Program-made: the position numbers and the translations under genes
Notes under the pieces: model-generated
The model's input: the letters and a program-made list of their open reading frames with translations, nothing else
Databases searched by the model: none
What the model was told of the DNA's origin: nothing
Assembly (NCBI GenBank): GCA_963575645.1
Contig: OY754465.1
Location: 41,938,401 to 42,002,400, forward strand
Length of the DNA: 64,000 nucleotides
From: Xanthostigma xanthostigma
Lineage: Eukaryota; Arthropoda; Insecta; Raphidioptera; Raphidiidae
Direction: 5' to 3'
In this document: positions 22,887 through 34,795 of the stretch, piece by piece
Numbering within the stretch: the first letter of the stretch is position 1
Layout of the letters: each line of letters begins with the position of its first letter

Positions 22887-25800
22887 TTTGACATCGGAAA
22901 GAAACCTTATCCATTTTAATCTTTTGTTTGGATACAATTGCACCTAGTGAGACGATGTCAAAACCATGTAGGTAGTGATTTTTCAGTTTCATGGGCATAT
23001 AGAGTGCAATGAAGTGAAAAAGAGCGTTTTGATATTAATCTCGAAAAACATTTCTTTTACATTAGCTATCAGATCTTTATTGTCGCTATAGTCATAAATG
23101 TACACATGTGTTTAAATATATCTACATACAACTTGTGACATTCAAACTCATACAATCCTTTCAATGTTTTTTTACAAAGTTCAAACAAAAACACCCGAAC
23201 ATTTATGATTGTAAATACGAAAGTTTTTAGATTACAAAATTACGCAGGCGTTTTTCATAGAAGCTCAGCGTAAATTTTTAACAGGGAAAGGAATTTAGCT
23301 TGAAGGGAAAATTTTAGCGTCGAGTTTAAAATTTGGCACACTTTTAACTAATCTGGACAAGGTTTTAGTATTATTAACAGGCCAATTTTTACACGATTAC
23401 GTATTTTATTAGGCTTGACACTGACATTTTGACATCAATTTTAATTATATAGTCGATCTCATAACAAGGCAATTCAAAAAATTCCCGGAAATGATGTCAG
23501 AATAGAAATAATATGTAAATGGGACTCTGTGATTTGTCTGCTCTAATGCTAATTTATCCAGTATATAGGAAACCTAACGGGGAACTTTTTGTTTATTATA
23601 CGAATTCTGGGGCAGTGATTGCAAAACTCTGTTTCGATTTGGTTACGTATAGTTTTGAATCGATCGGAGCTTTAGAAGTTCTTCGGTCGTCAACCGCTGT
23701 CGAAGCGCGTGGGTTTCAAAGCAGTTAATTAGAATGGATTGGTTAATATTACATTGAATCCTTGCCTTAAGTTGACGTTAATGTATTTTGCCTCTCTGAT
23801 ACCCTATGCCATATACACTTTGATGCATTGTTTCTTATTCAAGATAAGATCCTAGCTATAACTGATACTAAGATATTAAATTTAATGCTTTGTGTACATT
23901 ACACGAGGGATTTAAACTTCAGAGGTCTAGTTGTGAAGAGACGGCCATGATAGATATTTTCACATGAGATTTATAGGCCTCAGACTGTTGACGAGCGGGT
24001 TTTTTCGAAAACCGATGTCGGTAAGGTCTAGTTCGGACTAAACTAAACTAAATGTGTCTGAAGAATGAACGCTTAGTCGTGTTTTAGTAAATGATTTAGT
24101 CGACTCAAACCATTTTGTTTTTTGTTCTTTTGTCAAGTAGCAGTCCCCACCACACTCCACTGTCAACTAAATTGGTCAGTAAGCAAGTACGAATCTGTTG
24201 TTGTTTAAGTCAAGCTTATCAGTTGTTTCGGTGAAGCAAAGATACAACTGTAAAATATGTTAGGCAACATGAGATTAATAAAAATAAGCCAGCCAATCAA
24301 TATATGTATAAATAATGAACATATTATCTGGTTTTGGTGAGAAGGAGATAAAGTTAAAAATACCTTTTTGTACGTCTTCTAAAATTGCCAATGCAATTAG
24401 CTTTATTAGTTGGTTAATTTTGTTGCATCTCGCAATACTCCACTCACTAATGTACTTATAGATATATCTATCTAAATTACTCACCGTCGACTAAGGCACT
24501 AGCATAGAATCAAGGATTCGTAAAAGTTTTATGAATTCAACGTGGTATTTGTCAGTTGATGTGTGACCGATCACATTTGCAATGATTCTATTAGAAAAAG
24601 GTGAAATAAAGAAATATTCAAGAATAACTCATGGATTTGATAGACAATGTTTTAATTAAGTTTATTTCTATTTGAAAAAAAAAGTGATTTCCAAACGCCT
24701 GATAACCCACTGTACTTGAGGTCTTATAGCTTTCAAGTTTCTACCGTCAAAATTTTCCTCACATTTGTACGACGAATGCATGGAGACTAGTCACCTTTCT
24801 CTCTATTTTCTATGGTCTATATAATCTACAATCGAATTTTATCGTATAACATCTACTCCGGAGTTCAGATTACTTTACCAAAGTCAAAATTAATTAAATT
24901 GAGTTTGATGGGGATTTTTTTTACAGGCTGGCACATTATTATTATTTTCTTAAGTAATTTATGTAACTACTACTAACTTTAAATATATTTCGATATTAAT
25001 TTGTAATTTATCATTCCCCATAAATGCTGATACTTTTTATAAAATTGAAAATATGTAGGTATACTTACTGGGAACAACGATAAAAAATGTACCGCCTTCA
25101 CTATGGTATTTTCTTAAATCAAACACTTATTCATAATTTAAAAAAAGAGTGTTATCAGACCAGTTTGTCAGATTGAGCCTAGAGATCATGTAGGGCACCT
25201 TTTAGAAATCTCCAAATACTCACCGTCATGAATGTATACGTTTCATCGTGTGCAAGCTTTGTAAAGAATATCTTCAGTTATTTGTAAGAAATGTAGACAA
25301 TCACCCATATTCCACACGCAACAAAGTTCGTAACAATAGTCTTCCAGTAACTAATAACAGTCCACTTGTTGGATGTACAATAGTTTTCAACAAATTTCCG
25401 AATTTGATAAGTAAGAATTGCTCCCTTGTAATACTAATATATATATATTAAAAGATAGCTAAATCAATATAAATATTACAGTCTGAAAAAATTCTTTAAC
25501 ACTGAGTTTTAAATTTTGTCTCATATGAATTAATTCAATCCACCCTTTATTACAGTAGTGTTTTATAGATTCTTAAATTTAAAACTTATTCCACATTAAC
25601 TTACAATTTAAACTTAAAATTTACGAGAATTTGAAGGAAGACTTTATCTGTACATTAATATAATTGACTTTTAAAATTTTGTTTAAAAGAGTGTAATTTT
25701 GAAAAAAAATTAATGTTTCTCAATCTCGACGTAGACAAGCAATTCGTGCTTCCATGTGACTTACAAGTGAAAAGGTTTTTATGCAAATATTTAGGACATT

Positions 25801-26287
25801 GTATTTTAACGTAATCCCGAGAAAGCAGTGGAATGTAATGTCATGTAATGCATGTAGGAATGTATATACAAGAGCACGGGTCTCTCTGCGTCATAGAAGT
25901 CAAGTTACATCGACCGAAATAAGAGCGAATACCATGTAATACGGATTTACATAGTGATTTATTGTAGGAAGTCAAACATACTTGTGCCTTATTCTTGATT
26001 CCATATGCATAAAATACAACTTGAAATTACAAATGATACAATAATAGTAATAATATTTTTATTCACCCAAAGACCATATGGTGTAGTATAAATGAACAGA
26101 AATAGTTAAAATTAGTTATTAAAATAATTATCAATACTATAATACATTTTATTCAGCTAAAAAATAAGTTTTGGAAGTGAATACTTCTTTAAAATCGTTT
26201 CCTTACGTTTGTTGTTTTTCCTTTGTAGCGGAATTTGTCACGAAATTGTACTATTAGTAACCCTATATAAACAACGTTTCTTTGTAA
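22887..26287. other. Long stretch without recognisable gene
   Basis: About 3.4 kb with only scattered ORFs of 60-70 codons (for example 23519-23728 and 24275-24484) that show no motif. No element ends or tandem repeats seen. Confidence 0.45.
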
Positions 26288-26402
26288 GCATCGGTAGCTC
26301 GGTGGTAGAATGCTGGCATACCACGCGGCCGGCTCAGTTCGATTACCGTCAGGTGCCCGTTACAATATGTTTTTTTATTTTTTTATTATTATTATTATTA
26401 AG
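26288..26402 (+). mobile_element. tRNA-Gly-like sequence with TTA tail (SINE or decayed tRNA)
   Basis: 26288-26357 aligns over its length with an insect tRNA-Gly: start 'GCATCGG', A box 'TAGCTCGGTGG', loop context 'TACCACGCGG', B box 'AGTTCGATTAC', end 'CAGGTGCC'. The anticodon position reads ACC instead of GCC and the anticodon stem (GCTGG with CGGCC) pairs badly. A T-rich then (TTA)n tail follows. I read it as a tRNA-Gly-derived SINE or tRNA pseudogene, not a working tRNA. Confidence 0.6.
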
Positions 26403-26439
26403 TATACCTATTATATAGTGTTTTTGATTAATTTATCAG

Positions 26440-26530
26440 AATAATATTTGAGTTAAAAAAACAATATTTGCAGTAAAACTGCGAAAATACAATAACAATA
26501 TTTGCAGTAAACCGGCAAAAATTTTGTTGC
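26440..26530. repeat. Short tandem repeat around 'acaatatttgcagtaaa'
   Basis: Two close copies of 'acaatatttgcagtaaaac' about 42 bases apart and a weaker third nearby. Local duplication only. Confidence 0.4.
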
Positions 26531-26670
26531 CTGCTTGTGTTTTCTAATTTATTATTTGCATTAAACTTGTAAAAAAATTAAAAATATCTTACGAGAACGC
26601 ATGACAGAAGTGAAACTTCTAATTGCAAATCATTTTTGTTTTTTTAATTTCTGGACATCAGAATAATTTT

Positions 26671-27290
26671 ACCATTCCAACCCACAAGTGGGGAATGGTA
26701 AGTTTAGGTCAAAAATCACTTTTCAAAAATTTTACAATATCTTTCCGTTTTGAGGTCCTCCAAATCCAAAAACATATTTTTGGAAAGACTCTGTGTGTCT
26801 GTTAGTCTGTTTGTCTGTGAACACGATACAGGTCAAACAGATGAGCGGATTGAAACCAAATTTTGGGAGGATGTTTGGTATGCAAATATGAAGATAAAAA
26901 TCAGCGTATGCGCAGAAGAGATATATTATGCTAAAACGGTGTTTTTATATAATGGTATACTTTTCATAACGGCTTATTATTCTACTTATTTTTTCAAGAA
27001 ACTTTTGTTAAAAATGTTTTCTCTAAAGTTTATAGTTTCGGAAATATTTTGAAAATAAAAAAAAACCGCCGCTCTTTTGTTAATGGATCTGTTAGAAATA
27101 AACTAGTTAGGCATACTTTGATTAATTTTTACATTATGTAGATAACCATGGCAACGAATAGTTAATATCATATTGAATACTAGCCATTACCCGCGTCACC
27201 TCACGCGATATCAGAAATTTTATTTTCTTTATTATAATCAAATGTCAACATTTTTGAAGTTGGAATGGTCCCGTCGCCCAATTGGCTGGA
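26671..27290 (+). mobile_element. Family M element, copy 6 (full length)
   Basis: The clearest copy. It opens with 'accattccaacccacaagtg' forming a hairpin with 'gtggggaatggt', contains 'gattgaaaccaaattttggg' and 'ttaatttttacattatg', has 'ctagccattacccgcgtcac' at 27179-27198, and ends 'gttggaatggtcccgtcg' plus 'ccaattggctgg'. The 100-codon ORF (26750-27052) lies in the shared middle but has no known domain. Confidence 0.8.
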
Positions 27291-27652
27291 ATTTTTAATA
27301 TTAGATGGCAGTTTAATAAGTAAATCGGTCACCATAGACAGAGACCCAGTTTTTTTGTGATTTTAAGCCGACAGAAAGGAGCACGACTCTCTTCTGTGAT
27401 CCTGGCATTGTAATTATGAATTTAATCATTACACATAACATCTATATTTAAACAATACATTTTATAAAAAATTAATAGTTTGTAAGGAAAGATTTGTAAA
27501 TCGACAAATAGTGGTTTCCTAGGACTTTGTTTATATTTACAAAACTTTTTTATCCCGAAAGTAATTCCTGAAACAAATATTTGGATCCATGCGATAAAAA
27601 AGTTTTTGGTTAAATACTTTTTTAAAACGAGTTTTTTCGGCGACATAAATAT
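27291..27652. other. Stretch without recognisable gene
   Basis: No feature supported beyond one 92-codon minus-strand frame (27422-27700) without motifs. Confidence 0.35.
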
Positions 27653-27781
27653 TAAGTTGGTTCCAAGCAGCCAGCAAACGGTAACAAAACCATCACCCAC
27701 ATGCGCAGTAGCTAGAACGAAGCTGTTCGCATGCGGGTGATGATTTCGTTACCGTTTTTGCTGGCTGTTTGGACAAACTTA
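27653..27781. mobile_element. Hairpin MITE, about 129 bp
   Basis: Arms 27653-27704 and 27728-27781 pair over about 52 bases ('ccagcaaacggtaacaaaac' against 'gaaatcgttaccgtttttgc' read in reverse sense), with several mismatches. Loop about 23 bases. Confidence 0.7.
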
Positions 27782-28204
27782 TTGTATTTCACATGGCGGG
27801 AGAAACTGGACATTCATGGTGGAAGTGGCGGAACAGTTATGGAAATTTTTATAATGGTGAAACAGGTTATGCGTTGACATTTTTATAATAAATATTTTTA
27901 TTGTCATCGGAACTACGTATCTGAGCAAAGTTTCAAGTCGATCGAGTATTTGCAAGTGTATCAAAATAATGACAAGATTTGAAGTTAATAAAAACTTGCA
28001 AAATAGTGCAGTATATAAGTAATTCTGAATTATATGAAGTGCTAGCTTTTATTTGCGGCTTCGATCGTCTTAATGTTGATTTGTCCAGAAACTTTATGTT
28101 AACCTGCTTGAATTCGGTAAACAAGTATCTATACTGTAGGTTTGGATCGGAGTAGATAATTCACAAACATCATAGATGGAAACATCTATATATATAAATA
28201 CGGG

Positions 28205-28440
28205 AAAGAAAAAAGAGTGTGGTACCGATTTGAGTGTGTTAATTCGCACACGTGATGAAGTATACATAGTTCTCTTCGTTTTAATGAGGGAAAGTGCACA
28301 ATATATGTTTCATCACGATGTGTGCGAATTAAAACAGGTACAATCGATTCAGGAAAATCCATATAATAATGAGAAAAGAACTTCAATACGTTTAAACTTA
28401 AAAATTTGATGAACTACGGTCGAATTTCGACCACTGGGCA
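28205..28440 (+). repeat. Interspersed repeat, copy 2 (partner at 1951-2140)
   Basis: Same word order as the partner copy ('ctcttcgttttaatg', 'agtgcacaatatatg', 'tcgattcagg', later 'tacggtcgaatttc'). An inverted repeat around 'ttaattcgcacacgtgatg' and 'catcacgatgtgtgcgaatt' is well preserved here. Confidence 0.55.
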
Positions 28441-28527
28441 TTTTTTTCGACCACAATGTAATTTCATTATAATTTTATGACTTGTTTCACACATTCATGT
28501 CAGCGGAATAAATATACTTTATTATTA

Positions 28528-28587
28528 TTATAAAAGCGTGAATCGTGTGTAATAAACTATCATAGTTTACAACCCACGCTTTTATAA
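28528..28587. repeat. Short hairpin, 60 bp
   Basis: 'ttataaaagcgtg' pairs with 'cacgcttttataa' and 'ataaactat' with 'atagtttac'. Small fold-back, no other evidence. Confidence 0.55.
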
Positions 28588-29089
28588 TTATGAACCTAAA
28601 TAATGAAAAAATGTTTTTCTTTAAAAAAAAGTTCTAATATTTAAATTACGTCTCAACGTATCCCTTTCTAATAATGAAAAAAAACGCAGTCTGACATCTT
28701 GGGGATCCTTAATATTGGGTTTAAAATAACGTCACATAGCTTATCGTATTCTACTTGCCAAGCCGTTTCATTTAATATCAAGAATGTTGTGAAGAAAAAG
28801 GTAATCTGCCACCTTGAAGCGTTGGCCATATATACTGAATTGAATTGTTACAAGACTTAAACACGTGTGGAAAATTTCAACTGTTTACCTTAATTAGAAC
28901 TAGTTGAAATTTTGATAGCAATATTTGAGCTAAACATATTGACTAACATACTTTAACTGATGAAAAAAGGTCCTTTCATTTCCGCAACAAAAAGGATTTT
29001 TTTCGTCTGTTGTGGCTCTTGCTATTTATTATTTTTTTTTTATGCGCCAAATTATATTGGCAAACTATTTTCACTCTTAATAATTAGAA
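28588..29089. other. Stretch without recognisable gene
   Basis: Nothing supported. Confidence 0.4.
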
Positions 29090-29160
29090 TGCTTCGCGGG
29101 CCGGATAAAATTCTACTGCGGGCCGGATCCGGCCCGCGGGCCGCCATTTTCCGAGGCCTG
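29090..29160 (-). mobile_element. hAT element end
   Basis: Read on the minus strand from 29160: 'CAGGCCTCGGAAAATGGCGG' followed by repeated 'CCCGCGGGCCGGATCC' words. This is the usual style of a hAT terminus. The second end was not found, so it is a fragment. Confidence 0.5.
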
Positions 29161-30024
29161 CTCTATACAGCCTATACAATATTTTAGTATTAAATTAAAG
29201 AACTTTATATTAATTACCATTTTGACTTCGAGATCTTAGATATAGTTAGACGCCAGTGAATTTAAAAATAGACTAACCAAAAATCAGAGTTTAAGATTTG
29301 CTATATTTGCAGATTAAGTTCATGAATATGACTTTTAGGCTATATGTACTTAAACTACATAAATAAAGTCGTTCTTATCCCGATGCGTTTCTGGTAAAGT
29401 TTAGAAAGCTGAAACTTCGGCTAGATGTGACGCAGTTGAAATACAATTAATACTTCTAAGATGAAGTGTTAATCTAAATACAAGACGATAGCTGACGTTG
29501 ATTCTTATTAATATAATTATTTATATACCTTGATAATTTTTGAACTTATCTACATCTACATCTTTCGGCATGAGGGTGAATTTTTACGATGCGCGCACAC
29601 ACTGTAACATTCAAGTTAACAGGATGCTGTCAGAAAAAGACTACCTACCAACAGAATAGAGATAGTGAATATTTACTTACATTAGTGGACTGCCTTCTTC
29701 AAATATAGCTGTAGTTGATTTTCGGCTCACTGAGGGAGGATAGTATGACCCCACTTCAGTTCTTTTATTATCTTAATTTCAATAAATTGTTTGAATGCAA
29801 ATTAAAAATTAGTTTTCAATCCCGCCAAAAAAGCATAACTTCTAACGCGCGTACATATTTAACCAAAATTTTTCACGCAGTACGTTCAAATCAATCCTGT
29901 AGAGTGTAGATAATAGTAAAACAGTGAGTTTTTTATTTTATTTTTAGTTTTGTTTTTAATCAATTTCTGCATGAAAATATTCTCACGGTATAAAGTTTCT
30001 TAGAGGAACTATACATTTTATTTT
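29161..30024. other. Stretch without recognisable gene
   Basis: No supported gene or repeat. Confidence 0.4.
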
Positions 30025-30360
30025 GCCATTCAATCACATGGTTCAAAATGGTACAAAAGGTCAAAATTCACTTTTCAAAATTTTACAATATTTTTTCGTT
30101 TTGTGGCTCCTCGAATCCAAAAAAATATTTTTGGAAAAAGTTTGTGTATCTGTTTGTCTGTCAAACGGATAAGCGGATTCAATCCAAATTTTGGGAGGAT
30201 GTTTAATATGCTAATGCGTGAAGAACCTTATTGCTTTTGGAGAAAATCGACTCATGCGAGTTGAGTAGCATGCTTCGGTTAATTTTTACATGACGTGACA
30301 ACATAATGTTATGTAAGTAACCATGCATATCATAATATTTAATACTAGTGGTTATCGTGT
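30025..30360 (+). mobile_element. Family M element copy 7 (internally deleted)
   Basis: M blocks from 'ttttacaatattttttcg' to 'gaaaatcgactcatgcg' then jump to 'ggttaatttttacatgacg', so the central 200 bases are missing. The right end is lost. Confidence 0.65.
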
Positions 30361-30802
30361 AGGTTCAAATAAAAATTCTTTTAAAATATTCTTTCTTTTA
30401 AACTTTACTAGATATTTTGACGTTATTCATGTATTGTTTTAAATAAGCTACCTATTATAGAAACGCCTACAGATTATCGATACTGAAAATGTTAAATTTC
30501 AACGAGTTCTAATTCAACTTTCAGTAATATGTACATGTATTTGCACTCAATCCATACAAAAACCGTTTATGAGCAAAACTTTTGTAATTAGCGTGTAATT
30601 ATAACTTGAATGTAAAGTCAATTTGTGAAAGTCTTTAGCTTTTGAAATTATGTAATGAACACAGGTTAAGCCCTTGTTATGAATTGTTTTATTTCTACAT
30701 TTCATCCTTACGTCGCAGCTAATTAAAGTAGCTTGGAATTTTTTTAATAAATATCTACACTTTTTATAAAAGTATTATCTACTGTTAGGCATTCCATGAA
30801 AT
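30361..30802. other. Stretch without recognisable gene
   Basis: Nothing supported. Confidence 0.4.
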
Positions 30803-31559
30803 GTTCAGTATAGTACAGTCAAATAAGCTAAAACGGAATAAGCTGAATGTTTGTATAAGCCTTTATTTTGGCATTCTAAATGTTCTCTCAAAAGTCTCAT
30901 AAGGTCACGTGTGAGCGTCCCTAGATATTCAAGGTCAAAGGGGTCGAAAATCAGTTTTTTGGAAATATCTCGCTTCCTTTGCCTCAAATCGTATTTTTAT
31001 TTATTATAAAAGTTGTAGAGTTTAAAATTCTCTACAAATTTTGTCTCAAACAATTTTAACCGTTTTTAAGATAGAGCGCAAAGAGTGTGGAGCGCTCAGC
31101 CATACATGCCAAGGTCAATCGCGAATCCTCGTCCATAGTACGGTTTTTTCACTTAATTATTTATTAAATATTGGTTAATTAACTTTTCAATACATTATGT
31201 TTATAATTATAATTATATCATTTATATTTATATCTGTGGACTGGGATCCGCGATTGACATTGCGCTATGGCTATCTCGAAAACGGTTAAACGTATAAAAA
31301 ATTGGTGAAGACGAAATATGTAAAAAATATATACTCTGTAACTTTTATAGTAAATGCAAATACTATGTGAGCAAAGGAAGCGAGATAGTTTCAAAAAAAC
31401 TGATTTTCGCAACTTTTGATCTTGAATATCTTACACTGGATCTTATGAGACTTTTGAGACAACATTAAGAATGCCAAAATAAAGGTTTATTCAAATATTC
31501 AGCTTATACCGTTTCATTCCGAGGTGAAACTCTAAAGTGACTGGACTAGTACACTGAAC
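30803..31559. mobile_element. 757-bp fold-back element with arms of about 330 bases
   Basis: The left arm (30803 to about 31135) and right arm (about 31235-31559) are imperfect inverted copies along their length. Pairs include 'ttattttggcattct' with 'agaatgccaaaataa', 'gaaaatcagttttttgg' with its inverse near 31395, and 'aaggtcaatcgcg' with 'cgcgattgacatt'. The end words are 'gttcagtatagtac' and 'agtacactgaac'. No transposase frame. Arms have several percent mismatch, so it is not very recent. Confidence 0.75.
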
Positions 31560-32121
31560 ACAGATCTAATAAACTCGACTATGGGTTGTTTTATCTCTAA
31601 ATTTCATCTGTCCCAACCATTTAGTGTAACAAGGCATTTCATGTAGTGTTTATTGACATCTCATATAATTGAATATTTTATGAAATTAAAACATGTATGC
31701 ACTGTACTACAGAACACGCGACCCATCTACATGTGACCTTTAACAGTCTGAATTATTCTGGGTTGCAACACATACTTCTCAATAAGCAAGACACTATATA
31801 ATTTTAAATCGATTCTATTCGAAAAAAAAATTATCGATCAAGAAGATATTTTCTTTGTACAAATTCCACTTCAAAAAAACATTTTCATACGTATTTTGAT
31901 CAAAATTTAGTATGAAACGCTATTTTTTTTCAATATAGATCAATCATTTGTTTTTGTATGAGTACATTCTAATGTTTTGCATGACAGGGAGTTTGAATAC
32001 GACATTAGACTGCTCCTGCATATATAAAACTGTAATTATATGATCACAATCTAAAGTAATTGTCAAATCAATTTTTTTAACAACACGTTGTGCAACCCAG
32101 CATAAATCTACAAACGCGTCT
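31560..32121. other. Stretch without recognisable gene
   Basis: Nothing supported. Confidence 0.4.
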
Positions 32122-32556
32122 AAAGGCCGCTGCACAAGAGACTAGAAACACTGCTAGGAGTTTTGCTGGCCGGTAGGCTGAGTACGAAGCAAGAAATGAC
32201 GTGACTGTGGGCTGGCCTGCTAGCTCACAAGATAGGTTTTAAAATTAGAACAGGGACTATTTTCCTTGCTAGGTATGAGCAAGAATAAGTCAGGAATCAG
32301 TATCTTGTCACGTGGGCGCTTTGAACAAACACACACAAACCAGTATGGCGTCATTCTGCTCAGAGTCAGACAACAGACACGTTTTTCTCTGTGTTTATAT
32401 TTGAACTGTCACTGCGTGCGCACCAGATTTATTCACAAAACTAGCTTGAAAATATGTCTCATGTGAAGCGAGCAGATAACAGCAATCAGGAAAACCAGTG
32501 TTAGAAAACTAGTAGGCAAATCTAGCAGCGTTTCTAGCCTCGTGTGCAGCGGCCTT
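32122..32556. mobile_element. AAGGCC-ended MITE, copy 3
   Basis: Ends 'AAAGGCCGCTGCACAAGAG' and inverted 'CTCGTGTGCAGCGGCCTT' are the best preserved of the three copies. The interior includes 'aggaatcagtatcttgtcac' and 'gaactgtcactgcgtgcgc'. Short ORFs inside are not shared. Confidence 0.8.
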
Positions 32557-33170
32557 AAAGAAGTTTTACTTAAAAAATGTCTTAAGTTCAATGAAGGGTT
32601 CGTTGTGAAAGTTGTGATATACTGGTATGAAGTTAACGAAATATGAAGTACTTCGGTAATCGGAAGTATTCCATTCAGCACATATATGATTGTGTGTGCA
32701 CAAATACGATACGGTACAGTTCGCACACATTGTTGAACAACGCCTACTTATTATCATAATAATAGAACTTTTATATTGTTAGGGAAATGTAATTTTCATT
32801 CTTCTTCATTTTACATGGTAATGACAAAATGCTTTTATAGATAGCGAATGGTTCAATAAATAATAGTATGTACCACAAATGTAACAATATATTATTATAC
32901 ACATACTATTGAATAATCATTTTTGTTGCACGTAGAATTCTTATTTACTTCAAATTACCCCTTCCTTAGTAGTTCAGGAGGATATTTTAGAGCCACAAAA
33001 ATAGTTTGAAACAATCTGAATACATTACCATCTCTTCGAGTGAGCGCAGTTCGTTTTATTAAAATTCTAAGTAATCGAGTTGGTAACTATCTTTTCGTTT
33101 TTTTTAGTAAGAAATACAAAAGATAAACGCTTAGATACTAAAAAAATTTGCTTTATCTTCAATTAAAAAA
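32557..33170. other. Stretch without recognisable gene
   Basis: Nothing supported. Confidence 0.4.
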
Positions 33171-33784
33171 TTCCAGCCAAATTGGCAACGGGACCATCCC
33201 AACTTCAAAAATATTGACATTTGATATAGGACATAGGTACATGGTGTAATAAAGAAAACAATATTTCTGATATCGCGTGGGGTGACGCGGGTAATGGCTA
33301 GTATTCACAATGATATTTGCTATTCGTTTCCATGGTTACCTACATAATATGTCCCACTTAATTTAAAATAAATCAAAGCATGCTTAACTAGTTTATTTCT
33401 GTCAGATCCTCAAAATGAATGAACAGCTGTTTTTTTTTTATTTTCAAAATATTTCCGAAACTATAAAAAATGTATTTACAAAACTTTCTTGAAAAAATAA
33501 ATAGAATAATAAACCGTTATGAAAAGTATACCATTGTTAAATTAAAAAAAAAAAAACAGCGTTATTTCTCTTTTCCGCATGCACCGATTTTCTCCAAAAA
33601 CAATAGAGCTCTTCATATTTGCGTATATCAAACATCCTCCAAAATTTGGTTTCAACCCGTTCATTCGCTTGACCTATATCGTGCTCACAGCCAAACAGAC
33701 TAACAGACACACAGTTTTTCAAAAAATATGTTTTTTTGGATTCGGGGGACCTCAAAACGAAAAAATATTGTGGGTTAGAATGGT
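33171..33784 (-). mobile_element. Family M element, copy 8
   Basis: Minus-strand copy. Its plus-strand left border is 'ttccagccaaattggcaacg' and right border 'gggttagaatggt'; the starting hairpin has lost its inner half. The block 'gcgtggggtgacgcgggta' then 'atggctagta' at 33275-33303 is the Helitron-like 3' end read on the plus strand. Confidence 0.75.
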
Positions 33785-34414
33785 AAAATCCATTGATTGA
33801 TAAATATCAAATAACAATTCCATTATTTTCGGATATATATTTGAATCTGAAGTTAATTTTGTTACAGTATATATAAAGCGCAGATCTTCCTAAATGCTAT
33901 ACTGTATTCCATATAATTTTCCAATTACTTCCGTTTTATTTTTGTGTGGTAAAATTTAAATAATGTCTTTTTTGTTGTGGTATTATTAGTTTTTCTTTTT
34001 GATTATATTATGCGTGTCTAGAATATATATTATATGCCAGATGAAAGAAAAAAGCGCTCGTTAATCAGCCATTTTCTGTTGATGACAGTCATTTATTTAG
34101 GTATAATAATTGACGGTACTGTTGTGAAGGATATGTGACGTGTTTTTGTTTTCAAACACAATCAATGTTTGTAATTATAATGAAAATTTTGGTCTGAAAA
34201 ATGATGTCCATGTTTGATGATTAAAACTTTTTAATCATCTAATGATGCTACAATGATTAGCAAAATGTGCCTCAAGAATAAAGGTATGGGTTTTGTCACT
34301 TTGTGGTTACTTTTTTAGTATTCAGTGTCAACACCAAAAATTTCGACTCTATTTAAGAGATTAATTGATATATACTGATTAATAATATTAATTTTGTTGC
34401 TTTAATGTGGTACT
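33785..34414. other. Stretch without recognisable gene
   Basis: Nothing supported. Confidence 0.4.
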
Positions 34415-34782
34415 AATAATAGTATATTGTGCGACTAGTGAGAGAAGGAGAAGATTCCATGAGCGTGAAATTTGCCGCACGAGCGTAGCGAGTGAGGTAA
34501 CATGTGAGTAGAATATTCCCCTTCGATCAATAGTCGCACTTAATACTTTGTTCAACTAGCACGAGTAGTATGTAATCGGGGCCCTGATAAAAGAGGGAGA
34601 AATAATAAATTACTTCATGTTGACGCGTAGAGTGCGAATAATGAGCCGAAACTATGCAGTAATATATTACCGTGCAGTTTCGGCTCATTATTCGCACTCT
34701 ACGCGTCAACATGAAGTAATTTATTATTTCTCCCGAATTTAGCAGGGCCCCGAAATTATATACTACTGACGCGTGTTGAATA
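34415..34782. mobile_element. Compound fold-back element, copy 1
   Basis: The outer part (34415-34550) pairs 'attgtgcgactagtga' with 'atcaatagtcgcac'. The inner part (34550-34782) is a long hairpin centred near 34665 whose arms include 'gcgtagagtgcgaataatga' and run from 'caactagcacgagtagta' to 'gacgcgtgttg', with only a few mismatches near the centre. A second copy lies at 44755-45249. Non-coding. Confidence 0.75.
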
Positions 34783-34795
34783 AAGATTATTATTA

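Noticed and set aside
22752..22947. Two ORFs of about 60 codons exactly opposite each other
   Set aside because: They arise from a self-complementary hairpin (22793-22886).
26288..26357. Functional tRNA-Gly gene
   Set aside because: The anticodon stem and part of the acceptor stem do not pair, and the anticodon would be the unusual ACC.
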